Part shown: piece by piece, positions 7,851-16,253 of the stretch
How the letters are laid out: every line of letters begins with the position of its first letter
Position numbering within the stretch: the stretch's first letter is position 1
Source: Acidobacteriota bacterium
GTDB lineage: Bacteria > Acidobacteriota > Terriglobia > Terriglobales > Acidobacteriaceae
DNA: 26,385 nucleotides
Direction of reading: 5' to 3'
NCBI GenBank assembly: GCA_021810735.1
Contig: JAJZIF010000005.1
Coordinates: forward strand, 1 to 26,385
Made by a program: the position numbers and the translations under genes
The notes under the pieces: generated by a model
The model's input: only the letters and a program-made list of their open reading frames with translations
Database searches by the model: none
What the model was told of the DNA's origin: nothing

Positions 7851-10800
7851 TTACCAGAGCAATTTGGCGCCGAACTGCACCTGTCGTGCCGTGGTGGAGG
7901 TGCTGGTGATGACTCCGGCAGTGGGCGACAGGCCAGAGGGGGTAAAGACAACCAGATTCGGCGTGTTGAAGTTGGCGCGGTTGAGCAGGTTGAAGATTTC
8001 CACCCGGAACTGGAGGTGGAGGCGACCGCGGAGAGCTGTGTCCTTGAGGGTGGAGAAATCCCAGGTGGCGAGGCTGGGGCCGCTGAGCGAGTCCCGGCCG
8101 AGATTACCGTAAAAGCCGCTGCCGGGCGGCGGAGCGAGGAAGGCCGCCGGATGGAACCATTGGCTGGGTCTACCGGTGATGACCCGGCCATGGAAGACAG
8201 GGTTGACGAAGGGACGAACCGGATTGGTGGCATCGCCATTGTTGGAAGGGTTGTAGCTGAGTTCGGGTGTAAATGGAAAACCGGACTGGAGGGTAACGAT
8301 GGAGGTGGCCGTCCAGCCGGAGGCAAGGGCGTTGGCAAAACCCCGGAGATGCGCCAGATACCGCTGACCATGGCCCAAGGGCAACTGATAGAGCGTGTCG
8401 GCGGTAGCCACGTTGCGGACATCATAGGTGGCGGGCCCCCAGTCGGCGCGAATGTCAAAGGGATTCGAGACAAGGCCGGGAGCGTTTCCGGAGGCCGTGG
8501 CGTTGAGGGAGTCGCCATCGTCCAGAGCCTTGGACCAGGTATAGACGCCGCGAAGCAGGAGACCGTGGGTGAGACGGTGATGGAAGTCTAGCTGGAGCGC
8601 ATTGTAGGAGCTGCTCCCCAGCGAGAACCATGCCCATGCCGCACCCAGATTGGGGTTGGCGAGTGGCGTTCCGGCGGGAATGTAGTTCGCACCGTCTGGA
8701 ACGGCTGAGCCGGCAAGCGGCGTGGGGAAACTGGCAGGATATGCGGCCGGGCAGGATGCCGAGGGGCAGACCGCGGGCGTCGGTTCGTTGTCGTCGAGAC
8801 TGAGCATCTCGTGATAGCCGTGCGAGCCGATATAGCCCACGGAGAAGTAGGTATTCGGCGTGAGCTGGCGATCGACACGGAGCGACCACGAGACCAGGGT
8901 TGGGGTCTTCATGTTGGGCTGGACGCCGGCGGGAGCGATCTTTGCGCTGGCCGGAAGCGTGCCTGCCGACACGGGGAGACTGGCCACCGGCAAATGGAGG
9001 ACATGATAGGTGGGATTGAAGGGCGCGTTCTGGTCCATGCGGTAGCCGAGGGCGTCCTGCATGTCGTAGTACATGCCGAAGCCGGCGTGAATGACAGTGT
9101 GCGCGACGGGCTGCCACGCGAGACCGATGCGGGGCTGCGGCAGGAATTTCGCATGATTGACAGTAAATATCGAGTGACCGATGCGGGGCTGCGTCTGGAT
9201 GACGCCGTTCTGGAAGACGAAGTTGGCGGCGCGATTATGGGCTTCGTTCCAGCCGTTGGTGAAGCCGTCGCGGAAGCCAAGCGATAACGTGAGGCGCGGC
9301 GTAACGCGGACGACGTCTTGCGCATACCAGGCGCCCATGAGCATGCGCCAGTTCATCTCAGTGGGCGCGGGATCGTAGCCCAGGTTCGCGATGGTTCCCT
9401 CAAGAAATTGTTGAAGCCCGGCAAAAGTGGCCTGGCCGGCTTGCAGAAGGGCCAGATCCTCATTGGACTGCAATGGCTCAACCCACACACCGGCGGAGAT
9501 ATTTTGGCGGCCGCGGGTAAGAGTGAGGCGGTCCTTGTAAGTGAAGAGATTGCGTGCGATATGGAGGTTGGTGCCAACGTTGCTCCCGGCGAGGCTGATT
9601 TGCGCAGCGGGATTGGCCGCTGCGCTGCCTCCGACCACGACTTGTCCAACGGCGTGATCAGCGACAAAGCCGGGGACGCTCGCGGCGGGTGTTCCGGGAG
9701 TGGGCTCGCCGGTGTAGTAGTAATAGGCGCGCGAGAAGCCGATGCGGACAACGTTGAGCAGCGAGGGTGAGAAAATGTGGGTCTCTTCGAGGCTGGCAAC
9801 GTGTTCGGTAAGGTTTTCAAGGTCAGTGCTGTAGAGGTTGGTGCTGGTGGGCGTGAGGTCGGAGCTGGCATCGATGGTGTAAACGCCGCTGAACGTGTCG
9901 CGAGCGGAAAAGATGCGGTCCAGGCGGGCGGTGCCGAAGTCGTCCTGGATGATTTGTAGCGGACTGTTGAAGGCCTCGGAGATACCGCCAAAGTCCGGCG
10001 CGCCGGGGCTGGGCATGGGCCACAGATGGAGCAGCGGTGCGACGCCGGGAGCGATGCCGACACGGACGAGGCCGGACGCCGGGCACGGATTGGGCGTAGG
10101 GCTGACGAGCCTGCACGGGAGCAGGCCAAGACGCGCGTTGGCATCAGGGACAAGATCGACGCCGGTCTGGTGCAGGTGCTGGCGGAAACCCTCGTAATTG
10201 CCGAAAAGGAAGGTCCTGTTGCGCTGGAGCGGTCCGCCGAGCGCCGCGCCGAACTGGTTGCGCTGGAATGGCGGCGCGGAGCCTCTGTCAAAGTAATTGG
10301 GCGCGTCAAGGACGTTGTTGCGGAGAAACTCATAGACGCTGCCGTGGAAGTGGTTGGTACCGCTCTGGGTGACGATCAGGACCTGCGCACCGGGACGCTT
10401 GCCGTACTCGGCCCCGTAATTATCGCGGAGGACATTGAATTCGCGAACAGCGTCCACGCCGAGGAGTTCCTCGCTGACCCCGCCGGGTTGCATGTTCACC
10501 TCGGCAGCGCCGGTGAACTCGATGCCATTCAGGAGATAGAGGTTCTGTTGCGGACGATTGCCGGAGACGGCAAAGTTGTTGCCGACGGTGGAGTTGGAGA
10601 CGCCGATCCCGCCGGTCTTTTGCGACGTGTAGTTGACGATGCCCGGGTCGAGCGTCATGAGTTCGTCATAACTGCGTCCGTTGAGCGGCAGGTTGCGGAC
10701 CTGGCGCTGGCCGACGAGGCCGGAGATGTCAGAGGTGGTGAGGCTGATGGGGGATGCGTCGGCGTGAACAGTGACCTGCTGGCGAACGCTGCCGATGTGC

Positions 10801-11153
10801 AGGATGAGATTCGCCGTGGCGGACTGGCCGACGGCGAGATGGATGCCGGTGCGAACTTCCCGCGCGAAGCCATGCTTGCGGGCGAGGATGCGGTAGCGTC
10901 CGGCAGACAGCGAAAGGACTTCATATTGGCCCTCACGACCGGAAACCGTGGTGCGTCTGGCTCCTGTACCGAGGTTCTGGACGGTGATATGAGCACCGGA
11001 GATAGCCGCACCCGAGGCATCCGTCACGGTGCCGATTAGGCTCGACGCTTCCTGGGCCTGCACGAAGGTCGCTGTCATCAGCAGCAACAGAACCAGCACC
11101 AGTTTTGCCAGTCGAAGAATGCGCAAGAGACGAAGCGGGAGCTGCGCAGACAT
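7851..11153 (-). CDS. TonB-dependent receptor, Oar-like, with carboxypeptidase-regulatory-like domain
   Basis: Large outer-membrane protein of 1,100 residues. A signal peptide spans about residues 1-34 (LVLVLLLLMTATFVQAQ). A carboxypeptidase-regulatory-like beta-sandwich lies at about 37-118 (SLIGTVTDASGAAISGAHI). A plug domain follows at about 135-285 (RQVRNLPLNGRSYDELMTLD, NGIEFTGA, AQVLIVTQSGTNHFHGSVYE). The remainder is a long beta-barrel rich in alternating aromatic residues, ending FGAKLLW with the C-terminal aromatic expected of barrel proteins. Such receptors are numerous in Acidobacteriota and are usually assigned to uptake or surface handling of large substrates. The ligand cannot be read from sequence, and no sugar-degradation genes lie nearby. 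An AGGAG box precedes the ATG. It appears to be transcribed alone from an AT-rich upstream region. Confidence 0.9.
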   Translation of the reverse strand: MSAQLPLRLLRILRLAKLVLVLLLLMTATFVQAQEASSLIGTVTDASGAAISGAHITVQNLGTGARRTTVSGREGQYEVLSLSAGRYRILARKHGFAREVRTGIHLAVGQSATANLILHIGSVRQQVTVHADASPISLTTSDISGLVGQRQVRNLPLNGRSYDELMTLDPGIVNYTSQKTGGIGVSNSTVGNNFAVSGNRPQQNLYLLNGIEFTGAAEVNMQPGGVSEELLGVDAVREFNVLRDNYGAEYGKRPGAQVLIVTQSGTNHFHGSVYEFLRNNVLDAPNYFDRGSAPPFQRNQFGAALGGPLQRNRTFLFGNYEGFRQHLHQTGVDLVPDANARLGLLPCRLVSPTPNPCPASGLVRVGIAPGVAPLLHLWPMPSPGAPDFGGISEAFNSPLQIIQDDFGTARLDRIFSARDTFSGVYTIDASSDLTPTSTNLYSTDLENLTEHVASLEETHIFSPSLLNVVRIGFSRAYYYYTGEPTPGTPAASVPGFVADHAVGQVVVGGSAAANPAAQISLAGSNVGTNLHIARNLFTYKDRLTLTRGRQNISAGVWVEPLQSNEDLALLQAGQATFAGLQQFLEGTIANLGYDPAPTEMNWRMLMGAWYAQDVVRVTPRLTLSLGFRDGFTNGWNEAHNRAANFVFQNGVIQTQPRIGHSIFTVNHAKFLPQPRIGLAWQPVAHTVIHAGFGMYYDMQDALGYRMDQNAPFNPTYHVLHLPVASLPVSAGTLPASAKIAPAGVQPNMKTPTLVSWSLRVDRQLTPNTYFSVGYIGSHGYHEMLSLDDNEPTPAVCPSASCPAAYPASFPTPLAGSAVPDGANYIPAGTPLANPNLGAAWAWFSLGSSSYNALQLDFHHRLTHGLLLRGVYTWSKALDDGDSLNATASGNAPGLVSNPFDIRADWGPATYDVRNVATADTLYQLPLGHGQRYLAHLRGFANALASGWTATSIVTLQSGFPFTPELSYNPSNNGDATNPVRPFVNPVFHGRVITGRPSQWFHPAAFLAPPPGSGFYGNLGRDSLSGPSLATWDFSTLKDTALRGRLHLQFRVEIFNLLNRANFNTPNLVVFTPSGLSPTAGVITSTSTTARQVQFGAKLLW

Positions 11154-11269
11154 GAGGAGTCTCCTGGGGGTTCGCGCTGTGGATCAGTTGACGGACAGAT
11201 TCCGGCAAAATGTGTTCTGGACCGCCGCAGAGGCTGTGGCGATGAATACGATTAATGACGATTCAATTC

Positions 11270-11275
11270 ATTATA
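11270..11275 (-). promoter_or_regulatory. Candidate -10 element of the TonB-dependent receptor gene
   Basis: Perfect TATAAT on the minus strand inside an AT-rich patch. The -35 match is poor (TTATCG with a 16-nt spacer gives 3 of 6). It would give a leader of about 110 nt before the receptor start codon. Confidence 0.4.
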
Positions 11276-11441
11276 TCCATATGATTTAGTCCGATAAGAC
11301 GCGCGGCCTCGCCTCCGCGCCGACAGCGTGGCGGGCACTGGCACAGCCAGAAATATCCCGACCTGTCAGCGGGCGAGACTGTCGCTGGAAATCGAAATTC
11401 GCCCGAGTCCTCGCAGAGCGATGCCCGCTCAAGGGTTTACG

Positions 11442-11463
11442 CCCCCGAGAATCGAACCGGGGG
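11442..11463 (-). terminator. Hairpin after the outer-membrane protein gene, weak terminator candidate
   Basis: CCCCCG/CGGGGG stem of 6 bp with a 10-nt loop, 25 nt downstream of the preceding stop codon. No T-run follows on the minus strand, so factor-independent termination is doubtful. The loop resembles a tRNA T-loop by chance. Confidence 0.35.
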
Positions 11464-11488
11464 ATCGGCTTGAGCCCGTGCCAAGCTG

Positions 11489-12223
11489 TTACCGGTGCCG
11501 GGCGAGGATATTGCCACCGAAATGCACCGTCGGGCCGAATGCATATTGCACCGTCCAATTGCCATCCAGCAGATCGTTGAAAAGGTGCCAGTAGACCAGA
11601 TCCATCTGGGTACGGAGCGCGACGTGCCGGGTGAGGTTCCAGTCGATGCCGCCGCCAAAGCCGTAGAAGCCCTGCCAATCCACCTTTTTGCCGGAAGGCG
11701 CCAGCATCGCCGTGACCGCGACAGCAAAGGGATCGGCGGGATTCGGGTGTGGCGTCGCGGTCTGGTGCACGGCGCCGAGCGACGGTCGTACAAAGAGCGT
11801 GACGAAGCTCCAGCGACGGTAGGAAAACTGCGGTCCGGCCGCAAAGGTCTGCGTGGTGGAGTCAGTAGGAACGGCCAGCATGTATCCCGGCGGCAGTTGC
11901 TGCGCAGCCTCCAGCGCGGCGATTTCACCATTGATCTCCGCGGCCAGGGACGGCTTGAGCATGCTCGGCGTCAGCGAGCTGTGCCCGGTGACGTAGTCAA
12001 AGTCGAAACCCGTCGCAAGCCAGCTGCGCCAGTTGACTCCGGCCTGAAAGTTATAGCCACGTTCGGTAAGGTTGAGGTGCGGGGTGCTGAAAGCTGTGAA
12101 TCCGCTATAGAGATCGTAGCGGTTCACTTCGCGTTGCTGCCCGTGCAGCGGAGTCACGAGCCCGATGACTGCGAGCGCAGCCATGAAATAGAAGAAGCGA
12201 ACCAGACACGTGAGGCGATCCAC
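11489..12223 (-). CDS. Outer-membrane beta-barrel protein, function unknown
   Basis: The 244-residue protein starts at a GTG (12221-12223) preceded by AAGGGGG. This start is chosen over an upstream ATG because it puts a clear signal peptide at the N-terminus (FFYFMAALAVIGLVTPLHGQ). The mature part shows repeated short amphipathic strands with alternating aromatic residues, such as GYNFQAGVNWRSWLATGFDFDY, FAAGPQFSYRRWSFVTLFVR, GFGGGIDWNLTRHVALRTQM and WTVQYAFGPTVHFGGNIL. This fits a small 8-stranded OmpA/OprF-like or acidobacterial porin-like barrel. No peptidoglycan-binding domain follows. It is divergent from guaB, and a good TTGACA at 12311-12316 (minus) might be its -35, though no -10 stands out. 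The specific role is unknown. Confidence 0.72.
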   Translation of the reverse strand: MDRLTCLVRFFYFMAALAVIGLVTPLHGQQREVNRYDLYSGFTAFSTPHLNLTERGYNFQAGVNWRSWLATGFDFDYVTGHSSLTPSMLKPSLAAEINGEIAALEAAQQLPPGYMLAVPTDSTTQTFAAGPQFSYRRWSFVTLFVRPSLGAVHQTATPHPNPADPFAVAVTAMLAPSGKKVDWQGFYGFGGGIDWNLTRHVALRTQMDLVYWHLFNDLLDGNWTVQYAFGPTVHFGGNILARHR

Positions 12224-12391
12224 GGTGGCCCCCTTTCGCGACGCCTGCCTGGCCTGACCGCAGCCAAATGGGCCGCATCCGCATGTAAGAGACCTCGCAA
12301 CACGCTCAATTGTCAAGAAAAGATGCAAGAGCGGGCCCGCATCGGTCACTCCCTCAGGACGGTGAGGTGCACAAGGGTTAATCTGCAAAGG

Positions 12392-12420
12392 TTGATCAGG
12401 GGTTGCGATGACCCTACAAT
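12392..12420 (+). promoter_or_regulatory. Sigma-70-type promoter of guaB
   Basis: TTGATC (12392-12397) and TACAAT (12415-12420) are separated by exactly 17 bp; the -35 matches 4 of 6 and the -10 5 of 6. Expected initiation near 12427 gives a leader of about 63 nt. That leader contains the 6-bp complementary pair AAGCTG (12427-12432) and CAGCTT (12470-12475). No purine-motif riboswitch was recognised. Confidence 0.65.
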
Positions 12421-12489
12421 ATGGCAAAGCTGGTCCCGCCTACCCATTTCCATTCACGTAGACCCCCGACAGCTTGACCGATTCGACCT

Positions 12490-14010
12490 ATGATTGACGG
12501 ACCTATTCCTGAAGCGCTGACTTTTGACGATGTGCTGCTGGTACCTGCCTACAGCGAAATTGTTCCTGCCCTGGTGCGAACCGACACCCAGCTGACAAAG
12601 CGGATTCGGCTGACGACACCGCTGCTGAGCGCGGCAATGGACACAGTGACCGAGTCGCGCATGGCGATTGCGATGGCGCAGCAGGGCGGCATTGGCATTG
12701 TGCACCGTAACCTGACGATTGAAGAACAGGCAGGCGAAATCGACAAGGTGAAGCGGTCAGAAAGCGGCATGATTGTGGACCCGGTGACGATGGCGCCGGA
12801 GCAACTGATCTCGGACGCGCTGGAAGTGATGCGGCGCTACAAGATCAGCGGCGTGCCGGTGACGCGGAACAAGAAGCTGGTGGGCATCCTGACGAATCGC
12901 GACCTGCGGTTCGAGACACGGACAGACATTCCGATCAGCGAAGTGATGACGAAGACGAATCTCATTACCGTACCGGTGGGTACCACGCTTGAACAGGCCG
13001 AGGAAATTCTGCACCAGCACCGCGTCGAGAAGCTGCTGGTGGTCAACGATCAGTACGAACTGAAGGGCCTGATCACGGTCAAGGACATCCAGAAGAAGCT
13101 GAAGTATCCCAACGCCTCAAAGGACGAGCAGGGGCGGCTGCGCGTGGGTGGCGCGATTGGCGCCACGGGCGACTTCATGGAACGCGCGGCGGAGATGGTA
13201 AAGAATCGCGTGGATGTGCTCTCGATTGATTCGGCGCATGGGCACTCATCGCGAGTGCTGGAAGCGATTCGAGAGGTGAAGACGCGCTTCCCTGACGTGG
13301 ATTTGCTGGCCGGAAACGTGGCGACCTACGAAGGCGCAAAAGCGGTGATTGAAGCCGGCGCGGACGGCGTGAAGGTCGGCATCGGGCCGGGATCGATCTG
13401 CACGACGCGCATGGTAACCGGCGCGGGCATGCCCCAGATTACAGCCATTATCGAAGCAACGCGTGCGGGCCGGGAAGCGGGAATTCCGATCATTGCCGAT
13501 GGCGGCATCAAGTATTCGGGCGACGTGGTGAAGGCGATTGCGGCGGGATCCAGTGCGGTGATGATTGGCTCGCTGTTTGCGGGCGTGGACGAGAGCCCGG
13601 GCGAGACGATTCTGTACCAGGGCCGGTCGTTCAAGGCGTATCGCGGGATGGGTTCGTTGAGCGCGATGGCGCAAGGCTCGGGCGAGCGCTATTTCCAGGG
13701 GCCGAGCGACGGCGTGGACAGTTCGAGCGTCGAAGGAGTGGTGGCGCGCGAGCGCAGCAGCCAGAACCGGCTGGCGAAGTTTGTGCCCGAAGGCATTGAG
13801 GGCCGCGTACCGTATCGCGGACCGCTCGAAGCAAACGTGTACCAACTGGTGGGCGGATTGCGGTCTGGCATGGGCTACCTCGGCTGCTCCAGCATCGAGG
13901 AAATGCACGCGAAGGCGAAGTTTGTAAGGATTTCCAGTGCCGGATTGCGCGAAAGCCATGTGCATGACGTGATCATTACGCGCGAAGCGCCGAACTACCG
14001 CGTGGAGTAA
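12490..14010 (+). CDS. guaB: Inosine-5'-monophosphate dehydrogenase
   Basis: Oxidises IMP to XMP with NAD+, the committed step of guanine nucleotide synthesis. The 506 residues and domain order match the family: a TIM barrel split by a pair of CBS domains (about 95-210, with [10 protein letters not shown] and [10 protein letters not shown]). The catalytic loop [18 protein letters not shown] carries Cys304, and the phosphate-binding [10 protein letters not shown] and the flap region SEGVVARE-like segment follow. The C-terminal [15 protein letters not shown] is also typical. The start [17 protein letters not shown] is the conserved one, although no clear ribosome-binding site precedes it. It is transcribed from its own promoter and ends in a hairpin terminator; guaA is not in the window. 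Confidence 0.97.
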   Translation: MIDGPIPEALTFDDVLLVPAYSEIVPALVRTDTQLTKRIRLTTPLLSAAMDTVTESRMAIAMAQQGGIGIVHRNLTIEEQAGEIDKVKRSESGMIVDPVTMAPEQLISDALEVMRRYKISGVPVTRNKKLVGILTNRDLRFETRTDIPISEVMTKTNLITVPVGTTLEQAEEILHQHRVEKLLVVNDQYELKGLITVKDIQKKLKYPNASKDEQGRLRVGGAIGATGDFMERAAEMVKNRVDVLSIDSAHGHSSRVLEAIREVKTRFPDVDLLAGNVATYEGAKAVIEAGADGVKVGIGPGSICTTRMVTGAGMPQITAIIEATRAGREAGIPIIADGGIKYSGDVVKAIAAGSSAVMIGSLFAGVDESPGETILYQGRSFKAYRGMGSLSAMAQGSGERYFQGPSDGVDSSSVEGVVARERSSQNRLAKFVPEGIEGRVPYRGPLEANVYQLVGGLRSGMGYLGCSSIEEMHAKAKFVRISSAGLRESHVHDVIITREAPNYRVE

Positions 14011-14029
14011 GCAAAATCTGTGAATCACG

Positions 14030-14057
14030 GGGCGGCTGCGGCCGCCCATTTGCTTTT
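14030..14057 (+). terminator. Rho-independent-type terminator of guaB
   Basis: A 7-bp GC stem (GGGCGGC, 14030-14036, with GCCGCCC, 14041-14047) and a 4-nt loop lie 19 nt after the guaB stop codon. They are followed by ATTTGCTTTT, an interrupted T-run. Confidence 0.7.
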
Positions 14058-14174
14058 CCGGGGCGATTTCCGGATTGGGTGGACTGGTTCAGAGTGCAGT
14101 GGATGAGCCGCGTGAGTTGACAGGCGCGCCGCGGAAGATGATGCTAGAGAGTTTTCGTCCGGGAGTAGAAGAGC

Positions 14175-14930
14175 ATGGCCAGCACATCGCATCCAACGTT
14201 GACCGTTGCCGAACCGTATCTGATTCAACAGGATTATGCCGCGTACACGCCGGAACAGCACGCCGTCTGGCAGGAGCTGGTAAGCCGCCGCATGCCGCAG
14301 CTGCGCGAGCACGCCTGCCAGGAATACCTGGACGGCTTTGAGCAGATTGGGCTCCGGGCCGACTCGATTCCCAACCTCGCCGAGGTAAACCAGCGGCTGG
14401 AGCCCCTGACGGGCTGGAATGCGACGCCAGTGAGCGGTTTTCTGCCGCCGGATGCCTTCTTCGAGATGCTGGCGGCGCGGCGCTTTCCGACTACGACGTG
14501 GCTGCGCAGCCGGGAGTCGATGGAATACACCCCGGAACCGGATATCTTCCACGACGTGCTGGGCCATGTGCCGATGCACGCGCATCCGGTGTTTGCGGAT
14601 TTCCTGCAGCACTACGGCAAAGTGTGCGCCACGATCATGGGCGATAAGGACAAGCTGGAACGGATGGGGCGGCTGTTCTGGTTCACGGTGGAGTTTGGCG
14701 TGATTCGCCAGAACGGCGGAATCAAGCTCTATGGCAGCGGGCTGATCTCGTCGCATGGCGAGTCGACGTACGTGATCAAGGGCGGACCGGAGATTCGCGA
14801 CTTCAATCTGGAGCAGGTGCTGGAACAGCAATTCAAGGTCTCAGAGATGCAGAAGGTGCTGTACGCCGTGGAGTCCTTCGACCAGATTTATGAGGCCGCG
14901 AAGGAAGCCGAAGCGCGGCTCTGCCGTTAG
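14175..14930 (+). CDS. phhA: Phenylalanine 4-monooxygenase (phenylalanine hydroxylase)
   Basis: Iron- and tetrahydropterin-dependent hydroxylase converting phenylalanine to tyrosine. The 251 residues fit the short bacterial type lacking the regulatory ACT domain of animal enzymes. The iron site is complete: His126 and His131 in PDIFHDVLGHVPM and Glu173 in FWFTVEFGVI. The pterin-side segment SGFLPPDAFFEML and the later GGIKLYGSGLISSHGE are also recognisable. The ATG at 14175 is preceded by purine-rich GGGAGTAGAAGAG. No pterin-4a-carbinolamine dehydratase gene (phhB) is near. The gene follows guaB across a terminator, so it probably has its own promoter in 14058-14174. It is tail to tail with the polyketide synthase gene, 14 bp away. 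hppD lies 6.5 kb downstream. Confidence 0.95.
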   Translation: MASTSHPTLTVAEPYLIQQDYAAYTPEQHAVWQELVSRRMPQLREHACQEYLDGFEQIGLRADSIPNLAEVNQRLEPLTGWNATPVSGFLPPDAFFEMLAARRFPTTTWLRSRESMEYTPEPDIFHDVLGHVPMHAHPVFADFLQHYGKVCATIMGDKDKLERMGRLFWFTVEFGVIRQNGGIKLYGSGLISSHGESTYVIKGGPEIRDFNLEQVLEQQFKVSEMQKVLYAVESFDQIYEAAKEAEARLCR

Positions 14931-14944
14931 AGCGGATTCGCCGC

Positions 14945-15997
14945 TTACCACTCGATCAAAAGCATTTCGCAGCAAAAGCCGGGCCCCATGGCGGCGAGGA
15001 TGCTTTTTGTCCCGGGCGCGGGGCGATGCTGCTTCATGACGTCATCCAGAACAACCAGAACCGATGCGGAGGAAAGGTTGCCGACGCGGCGGAGAGCCTG
15101 CCACGAAACGGCGAGCGCGCCGCGCTCCAGTCCGAGCGCGTCTTCTGAGGCTTCCAGCACTTTGGGTCCGCCGGTATGCATGATCCAGCAGCCAATGTCA
15201 GCGCGGGTAAGGTGGTGCGCGGCGAGAAACTGGTCGACATCGCGGCCGAGGTTGTCGCGGATGACGCTGGGAACATCGGGCGAGAGAACGATCTGGAAGC
15301 CCTTCTCGGAAATATCCCAGCCCATGACATCTTCGGTGTCGGGATAGAAGACCTGGGCGTGGTCAAGGATACGAGGGCCGGATTTTGCATCCGGAGTCTC
15401 TTCGCCGGCGATGAGTACGGCTGCCGCACCGTCGCCGAAGAGGCCCGTGGAGATGAGATTGGCGACGGAGACATCGCCGCGCTGCCAGGTGAGCGAGCAG
15501 AGTTCGACGGCAAGCAGGACGGCGTACTGATCTGGGTAGGCCTTGACGTAGTCGGCAGCGCGGGCCAGGCCTGCGGCTCCGGCGACGCAGCCGAGACCGA
15601 AGATGGGATTGCGGCGGATCCGCGGCGAGAGCTTGAGGCGGTTGACGAGGCGTGCATCAATGGACGGGCTGGCGACGCCGGTGACGGAGACGAAAAAGAT
15701 GGCGCCGATCTGGGCGCGGTCGATGCCGGACTGCTGGATGAGGCATTCGATGGTGCGCTCGCCGAGGTCGAGGGCGGTTTCGATCCAGACGTTATTGGCT
15801 TTGCCCCAGGTGTCAAGAGCGCGATAGTCGGCCAGCGGGCGCGAAAAGTAGCGGCCATCGACGCCGGTGCGCGAGTGCAGGCGCTCGAGGATGGCCGTAT
15901 CGACCGAGTGCTGCCAGTAGCTCGCAAGTTCGTCGGCGATCTGGCTTTGCGTAAAGTAGTACGGCGGATAGGCAGTTGAGGTGGTAATGATTCGCAT
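14945..15997 (-). CDS. Type III polyketide synthase (chalcone synthase-like)
   Basis: Homodimeric ketosynthase that extends an acyl-CoA starter with malonyl-CoA and cyclises the chain; bacterial members often make alkylresorcinols, alkylpyrones or naphthalene derivatives. The 350 residues match the family. The catalytic triad is visible: Cys137 in GLGCVAGAAG, His274 in MHTGGPKVLE and Asn307 in GNLSSAS. The glycine-rich C-terminal loop reads AMGPGF, a variant of the GFGPG signature. KAS III (FabH) is less likely because of the HTGGPKVLE/GNLSSAS form and the GPG loop. The usual partners (O-methyltransferase, flavin monooxygenase, isoprenylcysteine methyltransferase-like protein) are missing, so the product is undefined. 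The start MRIITTSTAYPPY is plausible, with only a weak purine-rich upstream sequence. Confidence 0.92.
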   Translation of the reverse strand: MRIITTSTAYPPYYFTQSQIADELASYWQHSVDTAILERLHSRTGVDGRYFSRPLADYRALDTWGKANNVWIETALDLGERTIECLIQQSGIDRAQIGAIFFVSVTGVASPSIDARLVNRLKLSPRIRRNPIFGLGCVAGAAGLARAADYVKAYPDQYAVLLAVELCSLTWQRGDVSVANLISTGLFGDGAAAVLIAGEETPDAKSGPRILDHAQVFYPDTEDVMGWDISEKGFQIVLSPDVPSVIRDNLGRDVDQFLAAHHLTRADIGCWIMHTGGPKVLEASEDALGLERGALAVSWQALRRVGNLSSASVLVVLDDVMKQHRPAPGTKSILAAMGPGFCCEMLLIEW

Positions 15998-16133
15998 TCG
16001 CAGTTCGCTTCGATGTTAGTCCTTCAGGAGGTTGGCCATCAGGCAGAGTGCCGAAATGACAACCATTGTTTTGCTGCGATGAACAGTGTGATGCGCTTGA
16101 CGGCGCGGCGCGCATCGGAGAAGCTGATTGCAG

Positions 16134-16240
16134 GGCGGTGGAGTTCGCCTCAATCCAACCGTTGCCGGTTCCGGCAGCCAATGACTCCTGACACTTTATG
16201 ACGATGGTGGCTGCGCTTGCAGCCTGAAGTGCCAAGGAGG
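16134..16240 (+). ncRNA. Fluoride riboswitch (crcB motif) with translational expression platform
   Basis: Upstream of crcB, P1 is GGCG (16134-16137) with CGCC (16146-16149). Its loop GTGGAGTT contains GGAGT (16140-16144), which pairs with ACTCC (16184-16188) as the defining pseudoknot. A 6-bp stem (16161-16166 with 16173-16178) lies between them, and the conserved AATGACTCCT follows at 16180-16189. This arrangement and these bases closely match the known crcB motif, for example that of Bacillus cereus. Downstream, CTCCT (16185-16189) is also complementary to the AGGAG (16235-16239) of the ribosome-binding site, CACTT (16192-16196) to AAGTG (16227-16231), and GGCTGC (16209-16214) to GCAGCC (16219-16224). 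A ligand-free fold could therefore hide the ribosome-binding site. Aptamer identity is strong; the switching mechanism is inferred. Confidence 0.86.
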
Positions 16241-16253
16241 ATTTTCGACTCGT

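Larger units (their letters stand above)
11154..11488. other. 335-bp intergenic region upstream of the TonB-dependent receptor gene
   Basis: No gene is seen. The part next to the receptor (about 11240-11290) is strikingly AT-rich for this genome and carries a perfect TATAAT on the minus strand. The distal part holds a 6-bp hairpin (11442-11463) just after the outer-membrane protein gene. Short open frames here are GC-rich shadows. Confidence 0.6.

Noticed and set aside
11440..11465. tRNA-like T-arm (GGTTCGATTC on the minus strand)
   Set aside because: The T-stem has a mismatch, and no complementary acceptor arm, D-arm or anticodon arm can be found upstream. It is better read as a plain 6-bp hairpin.
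12224..12427. Upstream ATG start adding 68 residues to the outer-membrane protein
   Set aside because: The added part is non-hydrophobic and would bury the signal peptide; the GTG at 12221-12223 has a strong AAGGGGG before it.
12421..12489. Purine-responsive riboswitch in the guaB leader
   Set aside because: The roughly 63-nt leader is too short and lacks the three-way junction and conserved loops of purine aptamers; only a 6-bp complementary pair is visible.
11495..12493. 332-codon plus-strand frame opposite the outer-membrane protein, reaching guaB
   Set aside because: The minus-strand frame has a signal peptide, ribosome-binding site and barrel pattern. The plus frame runs over the guaB promoter and start.
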